A stretch of DNA of 64,000 nucleotides. Source: an uncultured Opitutaceae bacterium. GTDB lineage: Bacteria > Verrucomicrobiota > Verrucomicrobiia > Opitutales > Opitutaceae. Below, piece by piece: positions 9,852 through 19,087 of this stretch. Both the position numbers and the translations under genes were made by a program. Under the pieces are notes generated by a model that did not search any database, was not told the DNA's origin, and saw nothing but the letters and a program-made list of their open reading frames with translations. Position 1 is the first letter of the stretch. Each line of letters opens with the position of its first letter. The DNA lies in assembly GCA_951813085.1 (NCBI GenBank), contig OX638348.1, positions 4,225,627-4,289,626 on the forward strand, read 5' to 3'.

Positions 9852-11306
9852 ATGAATCCATTTTTCGAGCGAGACATACAATTGACCCGCAGGCAGTTCT
9901 TCTCTCGATCCGCGACGGGATTGGGGAGCGTGGCGCTGGCGAGTATTCTTGGAAAATCGGCGAGGGGAGAAGGAGGTCAAAGCCTTGGGCAATCGAGCAT
10001 GCCCCATCATTTTGCGAAAGCGAAACGGGTGATCTACCTGATGCAAGGAGGAGGCCCTTCCCATGTCGACCTATTCGACTACAAGCCTATGCTCGGTGAG
10101 CGGCGTGGCATGCAGCTTCCCGACTCGGTTCGCATGGGGCAACGTCTCACCACGATGACGGCGAACCAGTTGGAATTGCCTGTATTGCCAGCGATCAAGC
10201 CTTTTCAGCGATGTGGGCGTTCCGGTATGTTGCTGTCTGAACTCATTCCGCATACGGGTGGTATTGCCGATGACATTTGCGTCATCAATTCCATGCACAC
10301 CGAGGCGATTAATCACGCTCCTGCGTGCACGTTCTTCTTGACCGGATCCCAGATTCCAGGACGGCCCAGCATGGGCGCCTGGGTTTCCTATGGCTTGGGG
10401 AGCTCGAATGAGAATCTTCCAACCTTCGTGGTCATGACCTCGCGCGATCGCGAGAACTCGTGCGGGCAATTGCTCTTCGATTACTATTGGGGCAGCGGAT
10501 TTATTCCGTCCAAGTATCAAGGAGTGCGCTTCCGAGGGGAAGGGGACTCCGTGCTGTATCTCTCCAATCCCAAGGGAATTCCGAGAAACTTGAGAAAGGG
10601 GCTGCTGGAAGACTTGGAGACTCTCAATCGTCAAAAGCTGGAAGATTACGGGGACCCGGAAACGGCGACGCGAATCGCTCAATACGAGATGGCCTTTCGC
10701 ATGCAGGCCTCCGTCCCAGAACTCACGGACATTTCAACTGAACCGAAGCATATCCTAGATATGTATGGCTCGGACGTGCACCGACCGGGATCGTTTGCTC
10801 GCAACTGCCTGCAGGCGCGGCGATTGGCTGAGAAAGGCGTACGTTTCATTCAGCTTATGCATGCGGGTTGGGATCAGCACGGCAACCTCCCCACTCAATT
10901 GGAGATTCAGTGCCGCGATACCGATCAACCTTCTGCAGCGTTGGTTAAGGACCTGAAGCAACGCGGAATGCTCGACGATACGCTCGTCATCTGGGGCGGC
11001 GAATTTGGCCGCACCGTATTTGGCCAAGGCAATATCAACAACAAAGTAAAGCATGGCCGGGATCACCACGGCCGCGCGTTTAGCCTTTGGATGGCCGGTG
11101 GAGGAATCAAGCCCGGTATCCGCTATGGCGCTACCGACGACTTTGCATGGAATATCGCCGAGAATCCGGTCCATGTGCATGATTTTCAAGCAACGATCAT
11201 GCACTTGCTGGGAATCGACCATGAACGGCTCACTTATCGCTATCAAGGTCGACGCTTTCGACTGACCGATGTGCATGGGCATGTGGTTAAGGATATCCTC
11301 GCTTAG
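9852..11306 (+). CDS. DUF1501 protein with Tat signal
   Basis: This 484-residue DUF1501 protein belongs to the alkaline-phosphatase/sulfatase-like fold. The N terminus carries a twin-arginine motif (TRRQFFSRSATGLGSVALAS), so export in folded form is likely. Recognisable segments are GGGPSHVDLFDYKP near residue 75, the region INSMHTEAINHAPA, and GGEFGRTVFGQ followed by GRDHHGRAFSLWMAGGGIK near the C terminus. It lacks the CxPxR formylglycine motif of true sulfatases. It follows the PSD1 gene by 15 bp and is very likely co-transcribed and functionally coupled with it. The biochemical activity of this family is not established. Confidence 0.88.
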   Translation: MNPFFERDIQLTRRQFFSRSATGLGSVALASILGKSARGEGGQSLGQSSMPHHFAKAKRVIYLMQGGGPSHVDLFDYKPMLGERRGMQLPDSVRMGQRLTTMTANQLELPVLPAIKPFQRCGRSGMLLSELIPHTGGIADDICVINSMHTEAINHAPACTFFLTGSQIPGRPSMGAWVSYGLGSSNENLPTFVVMTSRDRENSCGQLLFDYYWGSGFIPSKYQGVRFRGEGDSVLYLSNPKGIPRNLRKGLLEDLETLNRQKLEDYGDPETATRIAQYEMAFRMQASVPELTDISTEPKHILDMYGSDVHRPGSFARNCLQARRLAEKGVRFIQLMHAGWDQHGNLPTQLEIQCRDTDQPSAALVKDLKQRGMLDDTLVIWGGEFGRTVFGQGNINNKVKHGRDHHGRAFSLWMAGGGIKPGIRYGATDDFAWNIAENPVHVHDFQATIMHLLGIDHERLTYRYQGRRFRLTDVHGHVVKDILA

Positions 11307-11667
11307 GGAAGCGGGGACGCTTGAGCGCCAGGGGTTGGTTCTATTTTGAGCGCCAGAGCTAAAGCGCGGTTTCATTGATTCATCCAGTGGCATGAACCGG
11401 AATGGACACATGCGAAGCCGATCGACCTGGATAGGACATGGGAACAAGGATTGGCGGCCCATTTAGGCGCCTTCCGATTTTTTCAGAAAAGTACTCACTT
11501 TTTTTGAATTTTTCTGAAAATGGGTGTAGAAAGCTCACCCGCAGTAGAAATGCTGTCCAAATCGTTAGATTGGCTGGGTATTTCAGCGGAATTGCACGTG
11601 TACATGGGAGGATGCGCCCTCGACTTCGTTGAAGTGTTCCCTTCCGCCTGCTTCCTAAACCGAAACG
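11307..11667. other. Intergenic region upstream of TonB receptor
   Basis: About 360 bp carry no convincing gene. Short open frames here have no family features. The region holds two copies of TTGAGCGCCAG about 27 bp apart just after the DUF1501 gene, and an A/T-rich inverted repeat at 11480-11520. It presumably contains the DUF1501 terminator and the receptor promoter, but I cannot point to a clear -35/-10 pair. Confidence 0.5.
11480..11520. repeat. A/T-rich inverted repeat, 11-bp arms
   Basis: TTTTCAGAAAA at 11480-11490 is perfectly complementary to TTTTCTGAAAA at 11510-11520, with a T-rich 19-nt loop. It lies about 150 bp upstream of the TonB receptor start. It could be an operator or a weak bidirectional terminator. 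There is no GC-rich stem, so a strong intrinsic terminator is unlikely. Confidence 0.45.
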
Positions 11668-14115
11668 ATGACTATTTCCCGACCTTTACTAAGCTTCTTG
11701 CTTTTTAGCCTAAGTTCTTTTCTACTATTAGCTTATGGAGTTAATGGCGCTGCCGCTCCGCAAGTGAAGGTTCCTGATTCGAGCGATGCTATCGTAAGTG
11801 AAAAGGATGAAGTCGAACTGGTCGAGGACTCGTCCGTCAGAGAGGCGATTGATCGGCGGCCGGATTTGTCATTCTCCAATGTAACGATCGACGGAGAAGG
11901 GTCGCGGCGTTCACTAGACTCGATCTCCGCGGATTCGGTCGAATCGGTTGAGGTGATGAAGGCGGTCACTCCGGACCAGGATGCGGACTCCCGGGGAGGA
12001 TCGATTAGCTTGAAAACGCGTCCCTCTTATAGCCAGTCGCAGATATCGACTAAGATCGGCATCGAATCGGAGTACGAATCCTTAGTGGGCGAACCTGGTT
12101 TTGGAGGTACGGTTTCTGTCGGTGGCCCACTTAACAAGGAGAGATCCTTGGGTGGCCGTTTTACGATCGGGTATGAGCAAGAGAAGGATGGGACGCAGTA
12201 TACCTCGAAAGATTGGTTTCGGCGAACGGTGAATGGCGAACGGGAGTCAGTCTTGAAGGAGATTAGGCTGTTCAACACTCGGGAAAACAATGAAGACTTG
12301 GACCTTAGCGCTTCACTGGACTACAAGGTCAACGATGGTCTGCGCCTATACCTTCGCGGAAGTCACAAGGGCATCAATAGCCGCAGCGAATCACCGCACT
12401 ACGAATATCGATTGAATCGGGGCGAGTATGTATCCGTGGACGACAATGGAGCAAATGTGATTGGCACGGAAGTCGAGCGCGGGCTTTACCTTTTCGAGTA
12501 CGATTTTGAGATCATTGAAACTTCGTTAGGCGGAGAGTGGAGCCGTGGCGATTTTGAGGGCGATTTCAAATACGTATATCAAGAAGAAGAATACACGCCA
12601 TTGGACTACTTGAATATCGATTTCGTGATGGACGATGTAGATATACGGTACGACTACGAGGATCCGCAATTTCCAGTTACCACGATCACGAACGGAAAGA
12701 GCCTACAAGATGCGGCTTCGTTTGAGTTTGAGGATTTTCTATCACGCACGCGTCTCAATAACGAAAACGATGCGATTATTGCGACGAACGTGAAATGGAA
12801 GAATGCGTTTGGGAATGAGCATCTAACGATGCGATTTGGCGCGAAGCAACGGGCTCGTGAAAACGAGAGGAATTACCAAGTGGACTATTTCGATGGCTAT
12901 CTAGGCGAAGGTGACTTCAACTTGGCTTCCGTTGTTTCAGATGCTCCGGATGATAGCATTCTCGAAGGTCGCTATACCTTGGATACGCATGTAGATGAGG
13001 GATTGACTGAGGCATTTATCAGCGACAACTCGGATTCATTTAGGTACGACGAACGGCGTTCTCGTGAGAATTCGGACTCCACATCCTACTACGCGGAAAA
13101 AATGGTAGACGGCTATTTCGGCATGCTCGACTTTAACCAGGGAAAATGGAGAACGCTCCTGGGGATGCGATTTGAGGACACCAGCCTGAATTTCCAAAGC
13201 AATGAAGTGCTGCTAGGGAAGGATGAATTGGATAGGGACAATGATGGCGACGTAGATGAGATTGTATATTTGAGTACCAATCCAACGACGGGATCCCGGG
13301 ACTATAGTCACTCGTTCTCCAACGCCCATGTACGGTACAAGATGAACGATTGCACCACCTTTATCGCATCGTTTACCAATACCATAAAACGGCCTGAATA
13401 CAGCGACGTTGTTCCGTTTCGGCGGGTTAGACTAGAAGAGCGGGAGATCGAGGAAGGCAATCCGGACCTCAACCCAACCTTGTATACCAATTTGGACATG
13501 TCGGTTGACTATCGATTGGGAGAGGAAGGGCTGGTATCGCTTGAGCTTTTCGATCGAAAAATCGACGATTTTATATTTAGCGCTGAGAGCTTTATCTCGG
13601 GAGGGATCTACGATGGTTTCGAATTGGAACGACAGGAAAACAGCGCCAGCGCGAAGGCGAGAGGCGTATCCATGTCCTGGAAGCAACCTTTGAACCTTCC
13701 TTTAGTTGATAATGCGCTCTCCTTCAACGCCAACTACTTGATGCAGGATTCAGAGCTTGAGTACCCTGCTCGTCCAGGAGAGATTTTGCCATTGGCCCGT
13801 CGGCCCGATACGGAATTCAAGCTAGCTCTTAACTACGAACAGGACAAGATCTTCGCCCAATTGAAGTTTGAGGCGGAAGATGGGTTCGTGTACCGCGTTG
13901 CCAGCTCAGCCGAAGACGATCGCTATTTTAGTCCTAGCGCTCAGCTAGATCTCGCCGTCAGCTACAAGCTCAAGGACAAGACCCGCTTCTATGTAGAGTG
14001 GGACAACGTTACGAACGAGCCAGCGCTCGATTTGTACGAAGGAGTCCCGGAACGCGCGACCTATTATCGACTCGCTCCTTGGAGTCTTACTACGGGATTG
14101 AAATTCGAGCTATAG
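11668..14115 (+). CDS. TonB-dependent outer membrane receptor, short plug
   Basis: This 815-residue protein begins with a signal peptide (MTISRPLLSFLLFSLSSFLL, cleaved near NGA-AA). The plug is recognisable from NVTIDGEG and then ESVEVMKAVTPDQDADS, followed by GGSISLKT. This matches the late plug of Verrucomicrobiota/Proteobacteria sugar-type receptors, where the usual motif is EV.KA.TPD.DADAIGGSVNLKT. The first half of a normal plug, with its IRG motif, is essentially missing: SVREAIDRRPDLS runs straight into NVTIDGEG. The rest is a 22-strand-type barrel rich in aromatic and acidic residues, ending in a terminal aromatic strand (SLTTGLKFEL). The transported ligand is unknown. No clear TonB box is visible near the mature N terminus. 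Confidence 0.8.
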   Translation: MTISRPLLSFLLFSLSSFLLLAYGVNGAAAPQVKVPDSSDAIVSEKDEVELVEDSSVREAIDRRPDLSFSNVTIDGEGSRRSLDSISADSVESVEVMKAVTPDQDADSRGGSISLKTRPSYSQSQISTKIGIESEYESLVGEPGFGGTVSVGGPLNKERSLGGRFTIGYEQEKDGTQYTSKDWFRRTVNGERESVLKEIRLFNTRENNEDLDLSASLDYKVNDGLRLYLRGSHKGINSRSESPHYEYRLNRGEYVSVDDNGANVIGTEVERGLYLFEYDFEIIETSLGGEWSRGDFEGDFKYVYQEEEYTPLDYLNIDFVMDDVDIRYDYEDPQFPVTTITNGKSLQDAASFEFEDFLSRTRLNNENDAIIATNVKWKNAFGNEHLTMRFGAKQRARENERNYQVDYFDGYLGEGDFNLASVVSDAPDDSILEGRYTLDTHVDEGLTEAFISDNSDSFRYDERRSRENSDSTSYYAEKMVDGYFGMLDFNQGKWRTLLGMRFEDTSLNFQSNEVLLGKDELDRDNDGDVDEIVYLSTNPTTGSRDYSHSFSNAHVRYKMNDCTTFIASFTNTIKRPEYSDVVPFRRVRLEEREIEEGNPDLNPTLYTNLDMSVDYRLGEEGLVSLELFDRKIDDFIFSAESFISGGIYDGFELERQENSASAKARGVSMSWKQPLNLPLVDNALSFNANYLMQDSELEYPARPGEILPLARRPDTEFKLALNYEQDKIFAQLKFEAEDGFVYRVASSAEDDRYFSPSAQLDLAVSYKLKDKTRFYVEWDNVTNEPALDLYEGVPERATYYRLAPWSLTTGLKFEL

Positions 14116-14126
14116 GGTAGGCCGCC

Positions 14127-14873
14127 TTATTCCGGTTTTTCAAATACCATAAAGTGCTGCCAGGGAAGGGAGTTTTTAGTCTCTTTCCACTTGAATCCGA
14201 CTAGCGCCATTTCCTTCTTCGCCTGTTCCTGCGTCATCTTGTGAAGGGGTTTTATGGGTACGTTGGGATTCTCGCCTCTGTATTCGAGCAAGTAGACGAC
14301 CCCGCCCGGTCTTAGCGCCTCGAAGATCGAGCTCATCATTTCAAAGGGATGCGAGAATTCATGATAGGCATCGACGAACAGAGCGGCGTCTATAGACGAC
14401 GAGGGTAGCTTGACGCTATCTATTGTTCCAAGATGGGTACTTACATTGAGGATACCGTTTTCCGATACCTTGCCTTTCACGTAGTCGAGCATCTCTTGCT
14501 GTATATCTAGAGCGACTACAGTAGATTCCGGAAATCGCTTCGCGATGCGAAAGGAGTAGTAGCCTGAACCCGTTCCGATGTCTGCTAGCGTTTCCCCAGG
14601 CTTCAGGTCGATAAGCGCGATCGCCTTGCTAGGCGCTTCCTCGTCTTCCCGATTCTCCCGCTCGAGCCAGGGTATGCCTTGGTGCCCCATCACCTGCGCG
14701 ATCTCTCGACCCATGTAGTACTTGCCGATTCCATCGCGTGTGCGTGATCCGTCTGAATAGTGGTCAATCAGATCGGTGGAGGCGTCATCCTGGCCATAGG
14801 CCGTTCCCAACGTGGCGGCCATCGCAATAGCGAAATATCCTATACGGTATTTGATAAGCAAATATGGTTTCAT
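14127..14873 (-). CDS. Exported class I SAM-dependent methyltransferase
   Basis: This 248-residue protein has an N-terminal hydrophobic signal (IGYFAIAMAATLGTAYGQ) and a Rossmann methyltransferase domain. Motif I is LADIGTGSGYYSF, followed by the acidic residue in VVALDIQQEML. Later strands DAALFVDAYHEFSHP and GGVVYLLEYRGE fit motifs IV to VI. Secreted methyltransferases of this kind, with GxYY after motif I, occur widely in Verrucomicrobiota and Proteobacteria, but their substrate is unknown. The gene converges on the TonB receptor with 11 bp between stops. A predicted periplasmic location for a SAM-dependent enzyme is odd, so the N terminus might act as a membrane anchor rather than a cleaved signal. 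Confidence 0.75.
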   Translation of the reverse strand: MKPYLLIKYRIGYFAIAMAATLGTAYGQDDASTDLIDHYSDGSRTRDGIGKYYMGREIAQVMGHQGIPWLERENREDEEAPSKAIALIDLKPGETLADIGTGSGYYSFRIAKRFPESTVVALDIQQEMLDYVKGKVSENGILNVSTHLGTIDSVKLPSSSIDAALFVDAYHEFSHPFEMMSSIFEALRPGGVVYLLEYRGENPNVPIKPLHKMTQEQAKKEMALVGFKWKETKNSLPWQHFMVFEKPE

Positions 14874-15076
14874 CGCTTCATGTCCAATGCAAGGTACGCC
14901 AAACTGATTTCTGACACGCGCACATCATCAGATGATTTGCGTGTGACTGTCATTTTTCTGTTTACTTTTGACTCAAGAGATAATACTTAGGTTATGTCTG
15001 AATTAAAACCTATGTATAGATATAAGAAAACGATCTGTATGTAGAACTATTATTTCCTCTACGTAATCTCCTCGTA

Positions 15077-15448
15077 ATGCCTCAAGAAGTCAGTTTTGGC
15101 GCTGAGAATGAAGTCATCAGAATTAAGTCTGTTGGCGATGTTCCGACGTCCGAGTGGAAGAAGTCGATGGTTAAGGTTCTGGAGTTAAAAGAAAAGCACC
15201 GCATCAATTATCTGCTAGTTGATTCAAAGGAGCAGGTGAGTACATCGGAGTATGGGGAGATATTCGAATTCGCCAAGGAGTTTCCGAAGGACATCAAAAT
15301 GGCGCTGCTGGTAGAGGATATCGCGGGTGGGGTGCCTCACACCACCGAACCGAAGCAACGATTTCTAGAAGCGATTGCCTCTCAGGAGCAGGTGACAGTC
15401 AAATCCTTCGTCGATGAAGGGGAAGCCGTTCGGTGGTTGAAAAACTAG
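15077..15448 (+). CDS. Small STAS/SpoIIAA-like fold protein (tentative)
   Basis: This 123-residue soluble protein has no signal or TM segment. The pattern of a strand, then HRINYLLVDSKEQ, then IKMALLVED and a C-terminal ...EGEAVRWLKN is what SpoIIAA-like/STAS-fold proteins show (lone, often of unknown function). I base this on pattern only. It stands alone, transcribed toward the convergent LarA-like gene 16 bp away. The ATG at 15077 follows an A/T-rich leader without a strong Shine-Dalgarno. Confidence 0.5.
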   Translation: MPQEVSFGAENEVIRIKSVGDVPTSEWKKSMVKVLELKEKHRINYLLVDSKEQVSTSEYGEIFEFAKEFPKDIKMALLVEDIAGGVPHTTEPKQRFLEAIASQEQVTVKSFVDEGEAVRWLKN

Positions 15449-15464
15449 CGTATTCTGCTCTAGG

Positions 15465-16781
15465 CTAGCGCGCAGTCGGATAAAGCTGATTGCCCTTCGA
15501 ATCGAATGCGAACGGTTTTGCATCGCCGTCGATCTCAAGATCGTCCCGAGCATCAATCTCGGGCAGGTAGGCGGTCGAGAGCCAAATTCGATCGATCTCT
15601 TTCGTATTGAGAATTTGGACGATCCGAGGAACGTGATTCGGGTCGGCTACAGCGCTGCGACAGGCGATTTCGATCGCTTGCTGATCGGTTTCCGCGATTA
15701 GTGGGATCTTTGTAGTAGTGGGCGTGCGCGCGGTCAGAGCGTTCGTATAGGTGACCGCCATGTCGAATTTTTCTGCGGCCCGTCGCGTTGTTACATCCGC
15801 ATTGCCGATGCCGATCGCGTTCCCTGAGGTGGCTTCAGTGATGTCTCGAACGACAATCTGCTTGATCTCAGGTGTGTAGTCTCGCTTTAAATTGGTAGCT
15901 GAGCGACCGGTTACGTTCGAGTCCATGCCGCCGCCGCTGATATCTTTGCCGATGGCGTCGATAATGAGCGTATCAATATCCGAAACAAGGATACGACCCA
16001 TAAGCGATTTGGAATACTTGAGGAGTTCTTTTTCCCGTTCAAAGAACTTTGCGCTTGGAATCGCCTCGATAGCGGCCACTTGGTTGTAGGCGTTCTCCAC
16101 GATCGCCACTCCGAAGAGTATCGGCGCCTTTTCCAGCGACATTTTCGCTGCTATCGGTAGCACTTCGTGAAAGCGATGAAATCCCAGCTTGTGGACACCC
16201 GCTGTGCCGCGATGCTTGCCGAGACCAATCATGATCATCTTCAGGAGCCCACTCTCATAGTCTCCGGCAAACGCGGTGTGCGCCTTTATGCGGTTGCAGA
16301 CGACGATTCCATCGGATTCGAACGCAAGCTTGTCACAGCAAACGGGCGTGTTTCCTTCCATGACGCCGAGTTCGACTACCTCCATGGAAGATCGTATGGG
16401 AGCACCGATTGACGTTTCGGTGATGCCGAGACTGGCGAGCGTAGCGACTTGTCCTTCTGCCGTTCCCCCGCCATGGCTGCCCATCGCTGGTACGATAAAT
16501 GGGTTTGCGCCCCATTCCCGTAGTCTCGCGGCGGTAATCTTGAGAACCTCGATCATGCCCTTGATTCCTCGACTGCCACCGGTGATGGCGATCTGCTTGC
16601 CTTTAAGGTCTAGCTTTGAGAAGGGCTCGAGCTGATTTCGTACGGTAGTTTCGATATCGTCAACGGTATCTGTCGGAAAGCGCTGCAGGACCGGCAGCAT
16701 TGACGGCAAAACAAGCGGTTCGATGTCCGCGTTGGTGGGCGCTAGATTGGAGAGCTTTAGGCTAGGCTCGTAATCATGCAT
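15465..16781 (-). CDS. LarA-like (lactate racemase N-terminal domain) protein
   Basis: This 438-residue protein resembles the LarA-like/DUF2088 family. It has an N-terminal domain with KGKQIAITGGSRGI and VPAMGSHGGGTAEGQ, then VCNRIKAHTAFAGDYESG and MIMIGLGKHRGTAGVHK. LarA proper is a nickel-pincer racemase, but most family members have unknown activity. I see no reason to assign lactate as substrate. It is the last of three co-directional genes (glucarate-dehydratase-like, aldolase, this one) with gaps of 73 and 44 bp, so a role in sugar-acid catabolism, such as epimerising a hydroxy acid, is a reasonable inference. Family confidence is good; function is open. Confidence 0.72.
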   Translation of the reverse strand: MHDYEPSLKLSNLAPTNADIEPLVLPSMLPVLQRFPTDTVDDIETTVRNQLEPFSKLDLKGKQIAITGGSRGIKGMIEVLKITAARLREWGANPFIVPAMGSHGGGTAEGQVATLASLGITETSIGAPIRSSMEVVELGVMEGNTPVCCDKLAFESDGIVVCNRIKAHTAFAGDYESGLLKMIMIGLGKHRGTAGVHKLGFHRFHEVLPIAAKMSLEKAPILFGVAIVENAYNQVAAIEAIPSAKFFEREKELLKYSKSLMGRILVSDIDTLIIDAIGKDISGGGMDSNVTGRSATNLKRDYTPEIKQIVVRDITEATSGNAIGIGNADVTTRRAAEKFDMAVTYTNALTARTPTTTKIPLIAETDQQAIEIACRSAVADPNHVPRIVQILNTKEIDRIWLSTAYLPEIDARDDLEIDGDAKPFAFDSKGNQLYPTAR

Positions 16782-16825
16782 AAATGTATAGATTAAGTGG
16801 TTACGCTTTTGAAATTATAAATAGG

Positions 16826-17599
16826 CTAATCGCCACGCGCTGTCTTGTTGGCGGTCACAAGCGCTTTCATGCCATTAGCCACCATACCACCATCTGAGCC
16901 AACAGCGATGAAATTGAAACCTTCATCGTAGTGGAATGCAATGTCCTCAGGGCTGAATCCGAGAATGCCGCACGCTTTACCAGACTTGTTCGCAGCATCC
17001 ACTACTTTGCGTTTTGCTTCTATGAAGTCCGGGTGATCAAACGCTCTGGCGATGCCGAGGCTGACGGTTAGGTCCATTGGCCCGATGAAAAGAACGTCCA
17101 CCCCGTCTACGTCAGCGATGTCATTTACATTTTCCAGGGCAGTGGGCGATTCAATTTGGGCGATAATAAGGACGTTCTCGTGGCTGGTCTCGAGCCGCTC
17201 CATGAATTTCGCGCCGAATTGGGCTCCGCGGTTCAAGATTGAGACTCCACGCGAGCCATGCGGGGGATAGCGCGAATAGGAAACCGCTGCTTGAGCTTCT
17301 TCAGCGGTGTTTACATTCGGAATCATTATGCCATGGGCGCCTAAATCGAGCGCTCGCTTGAAGTAGTCGGGATTGTTCGAAGGGATTCGAATTACAGGAG
17401 CAGCTGGACTCCCTTCAATCGCCATGAGCTGATGCGTGAGCGCTTCCCAAGAGCCCGATCCATGCTCCATGTCAATCTGGCACCAATCCATGCCGGAGCG
17501 CGATGCGATTTCAGCCAGCAGTGGCGATCCTGTATTGAGGAAGGTTCCGAGCAGCTTGTCTCCGTTGAGCGCTCGTTTCCGTATGGCAAGTTCGTTCAT
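16826..17599 (-). CDS. HpcH/HpaI family class II aldolase
   Basis: This 257-residue protein has the usual length of HpcH/HpaI metal-dependent pyruvate aldolases. Characteristic segments are WCQIDMEHG near residue 36, APVIRIPSNNPDYFKRALD with the substrate-binding Arg, GIMIPNVNTAEEA, AQIESPTALENV with the metal-ligand Glu, and VLFIGPMDLTVSLG with the metal-ligand Asp. Family members cleave 2-keto-3-deoxy or 4-hydroxy-2-oxo acids to pyruvate and an aldehyde. Beside a glucarate-dehydratase-like gene, the most likely substrate is 5-keto-4-deoxy-glucarate (GarL-type reaction giving tartronate semialdehyde), but 4-hydroxy-2-oxoheptanedioate type activity cannot be excluded. Confidence 0.85.
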   Translation of the reverse strand: MNELAIRKRALNGDKLLGTFLNTGSPLLAEIASRSGMDWCQIDMEHGSGSWEALTHQLMAIEGSPAAPVIRIPSNNPDYFKRALDLGAHGIMIPNVNTAEEAQAAVSYSRYPPHGSRGVSILNRGAQFGAKFMERLETSHENVLIIAQIESPTALENVNDIADVDGVDVLFIGPMDLTVSLGIARAFDHPDFIEAKRKVVDAANKSGKACGILGFSPEDIAFHYDEGFNFIAVGSDGGMVANGMKALVTANKTARGD

Positions 17600-17672
17600 C
17601 TATCGTGTGTGTATGTATTTGAAAGCGTATGCGCAGCGCACTGGGAAGGTAAGCTAGCGGATCGAGTCATCG

Positions 17673-18956
17673 TCACCAGCGGGTGGCTTCGAATTTCCAT
17701 CCGGGCTCTATTTTTTGCATTTCTGCCTCGTCATTGCGAAATTCGAGACCGCAATTCTTGTAGTTCTGATGAAGCCGATCTAAGGCTTCGCGATCTATGG
17801 TGACTCCGAGGCCTGGGGCGTTGGGCACCGCTACGAATCCATCCTCAAACTGAAGGGGCCCGCCTTCGATGATTTCTTCCGATTGCCAAGGGTAATGAGT
17901 GTCGAGGTCGTAGTCCAACTGAGGGATGCAGGCGCCGAGATGAACCATCGCTGCTAGCGAAATACCCAGGTGACTATTCGAGTGCATGGAGATTCCACGG
18001 CCGAATGTCTGGCAGATGCGGCAAAGCTCAATGCATGGCTTGATTCCACCCCAAAAATGATGGTCGGTTAGAATTACGTCCTCGGAATGAACTTCTATCG
18101 CTCTCGGGATATCTGCAAACGACGTGGTGCACATGTTCGTGGCCAGCGGAGACTTGATCGCTTTACCTACCTTCGCCATCGCTTCCTGTCCACGGACGGG
18201 ATCTTCCAAGTATTCAAGAATTGGATCCAATTTCGAGCCAATTCGAATGCCGATTTCTATGCTCCAAACCGCATTAGGATCCAAGCGTAATGGGATATCC
18301 TTTCCAAGGGCATCGTAGCAAGCGAACATCGCGTCCGCTTCCTCGTCAGGGGGGAACACGCCTCCCTTGAGCTTTATTGATTGAAAGCCAAAGGCGTCTA
18401 ACATTCCTTTCGCCTGTGCGACGACGCCGTCTGGCGTCTTGGCCGCTTCTTGCCGAGCAGCGTCCCATCCTTTGGCGCTTGGGTCTACGTCGAACTCCAG
18501 GGGGCCTCCGGCGCCGCGTTCCTTATAAAATAGGTAAGCCCCAAAAGGGACCTTTTCGCGGGCGGCCCCGCCGAGCAAATCGCATACGCGGGCTTCGAAC
18601 CGCTTTCCCATGTAGTCGAGGCAAGCCACCTCCAAGGCGCTTCGAATATGCACCCAAATTCTCTGGTCCCATGGGCTGTCCCCACGTTCGTCTTCATTGG
18701 GTTCAAATGATGATTCCGCCTTTGAAAGCAGAGAGGTCAGCTGTAAGGGGTCCGATCCGAGCAAACTCTCGCAAACGTGGGTCAGGGATTCGACGACGCC
18801 GGGAGTGCAGGGACTTTCGCTGATGCCGACGAGTCCATCTTCGCAGGCGATTTCGAGAATGACGCGCAAGGCGTAAGGCGCATGCATCCCGGAGGCCGCT
18901 CGCAATGGGGGATCGATGGTAGCGATTGGCGTAACGGTGTAGCTAGTGATTCTCAT
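17673..18956 (-). CDS. gudD: Glucarate-dehydratase-like enolase superfamily enzyme
   Basis: This 427-residue member of the mandelate racemase/enolase superfamily most resembles glucarate dehydratase. Visible catalytic elements are the K-x-K motif in SIKLKGGVF, metal ligands in LRLDPNAVW and YLEDPVRGQE, the Asn in ATNMCTTSFADIPRAI, the Asp in ILTDHHFWGG, and the general acid/base His in SMHSNSHLGISLAAM. The capping domain at the N terminus (DPPLRAASGMHAPYALR) also fits. Length is slightly below the ~446 residues of E. coli GudD. It is the first gene of the aldolase/LarA-like operon and is divergent from the sulfatase with about 130 bp between starts. D-glucarate or a related aldarate is the likely substrate; specificity is not proven by sequence. 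Confidence 0.82.
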   Translation of the reverse strand: MRITSYTVTPIATIDPPLRAASGMHAPYALRVILEIACEDGLVGISESPCTPGVVESLTHVCESLLGSDPLQLTSLLSKAESSFEPNEDERGDSPWDQRIWVHIRSALEVACLDYMGKRFEARVCDLLGGAAREKVPFGAYLFYKERGAGGPLEFDVDPSAKGWDAARQEAAKTPDGVVAQAKGMLDAFGFQSIKLKGGVFPPDEEADAMFACYDALGKDIPLRLDPNAVWSIEIGIRIGSKLDPILEYLEDPVRGQEAMAKVGKAIKSPLATNMCTTSFADIPRAIEVHSEDVILTDHHFWGGIKPCIELCRICQTFGRGISMHSNSHLGISLAAMVHLGACIPQLDYDLDTHYPWQSEEIIEGGPLQFEDGFVAVPNAPGLGVTIDREALDRLHQNYKNCGLEFRNDEAEMQKIEPGWKFEATRW

Positions 18957-19087
18957 TGGTGTACAGGTATCAGGGTATAGCGCTTAAGATATTCCGAGAT
19001 GGTGAAGAGCCAATCAGGAAATCGAATAATTACAATTCGATCATTTGGGTTGCTCGCCTAGGTCTTCGGCTTTTTGTTTGGGAGAAT

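Noticed and set aside
14961..14995. Possible promoter (TTGACT with downstream A/T-rich box)
   Set aside because: Spacing to a -10-like sequence is poor and the next gene starts about 80 bp away; not convincing.
18956..19087. Longer start for the sulfatase
   Set aside because: It would overlap the divergent enolase start and place extra residues before a clean signal peptide; ATG 19088 has a better RBS.
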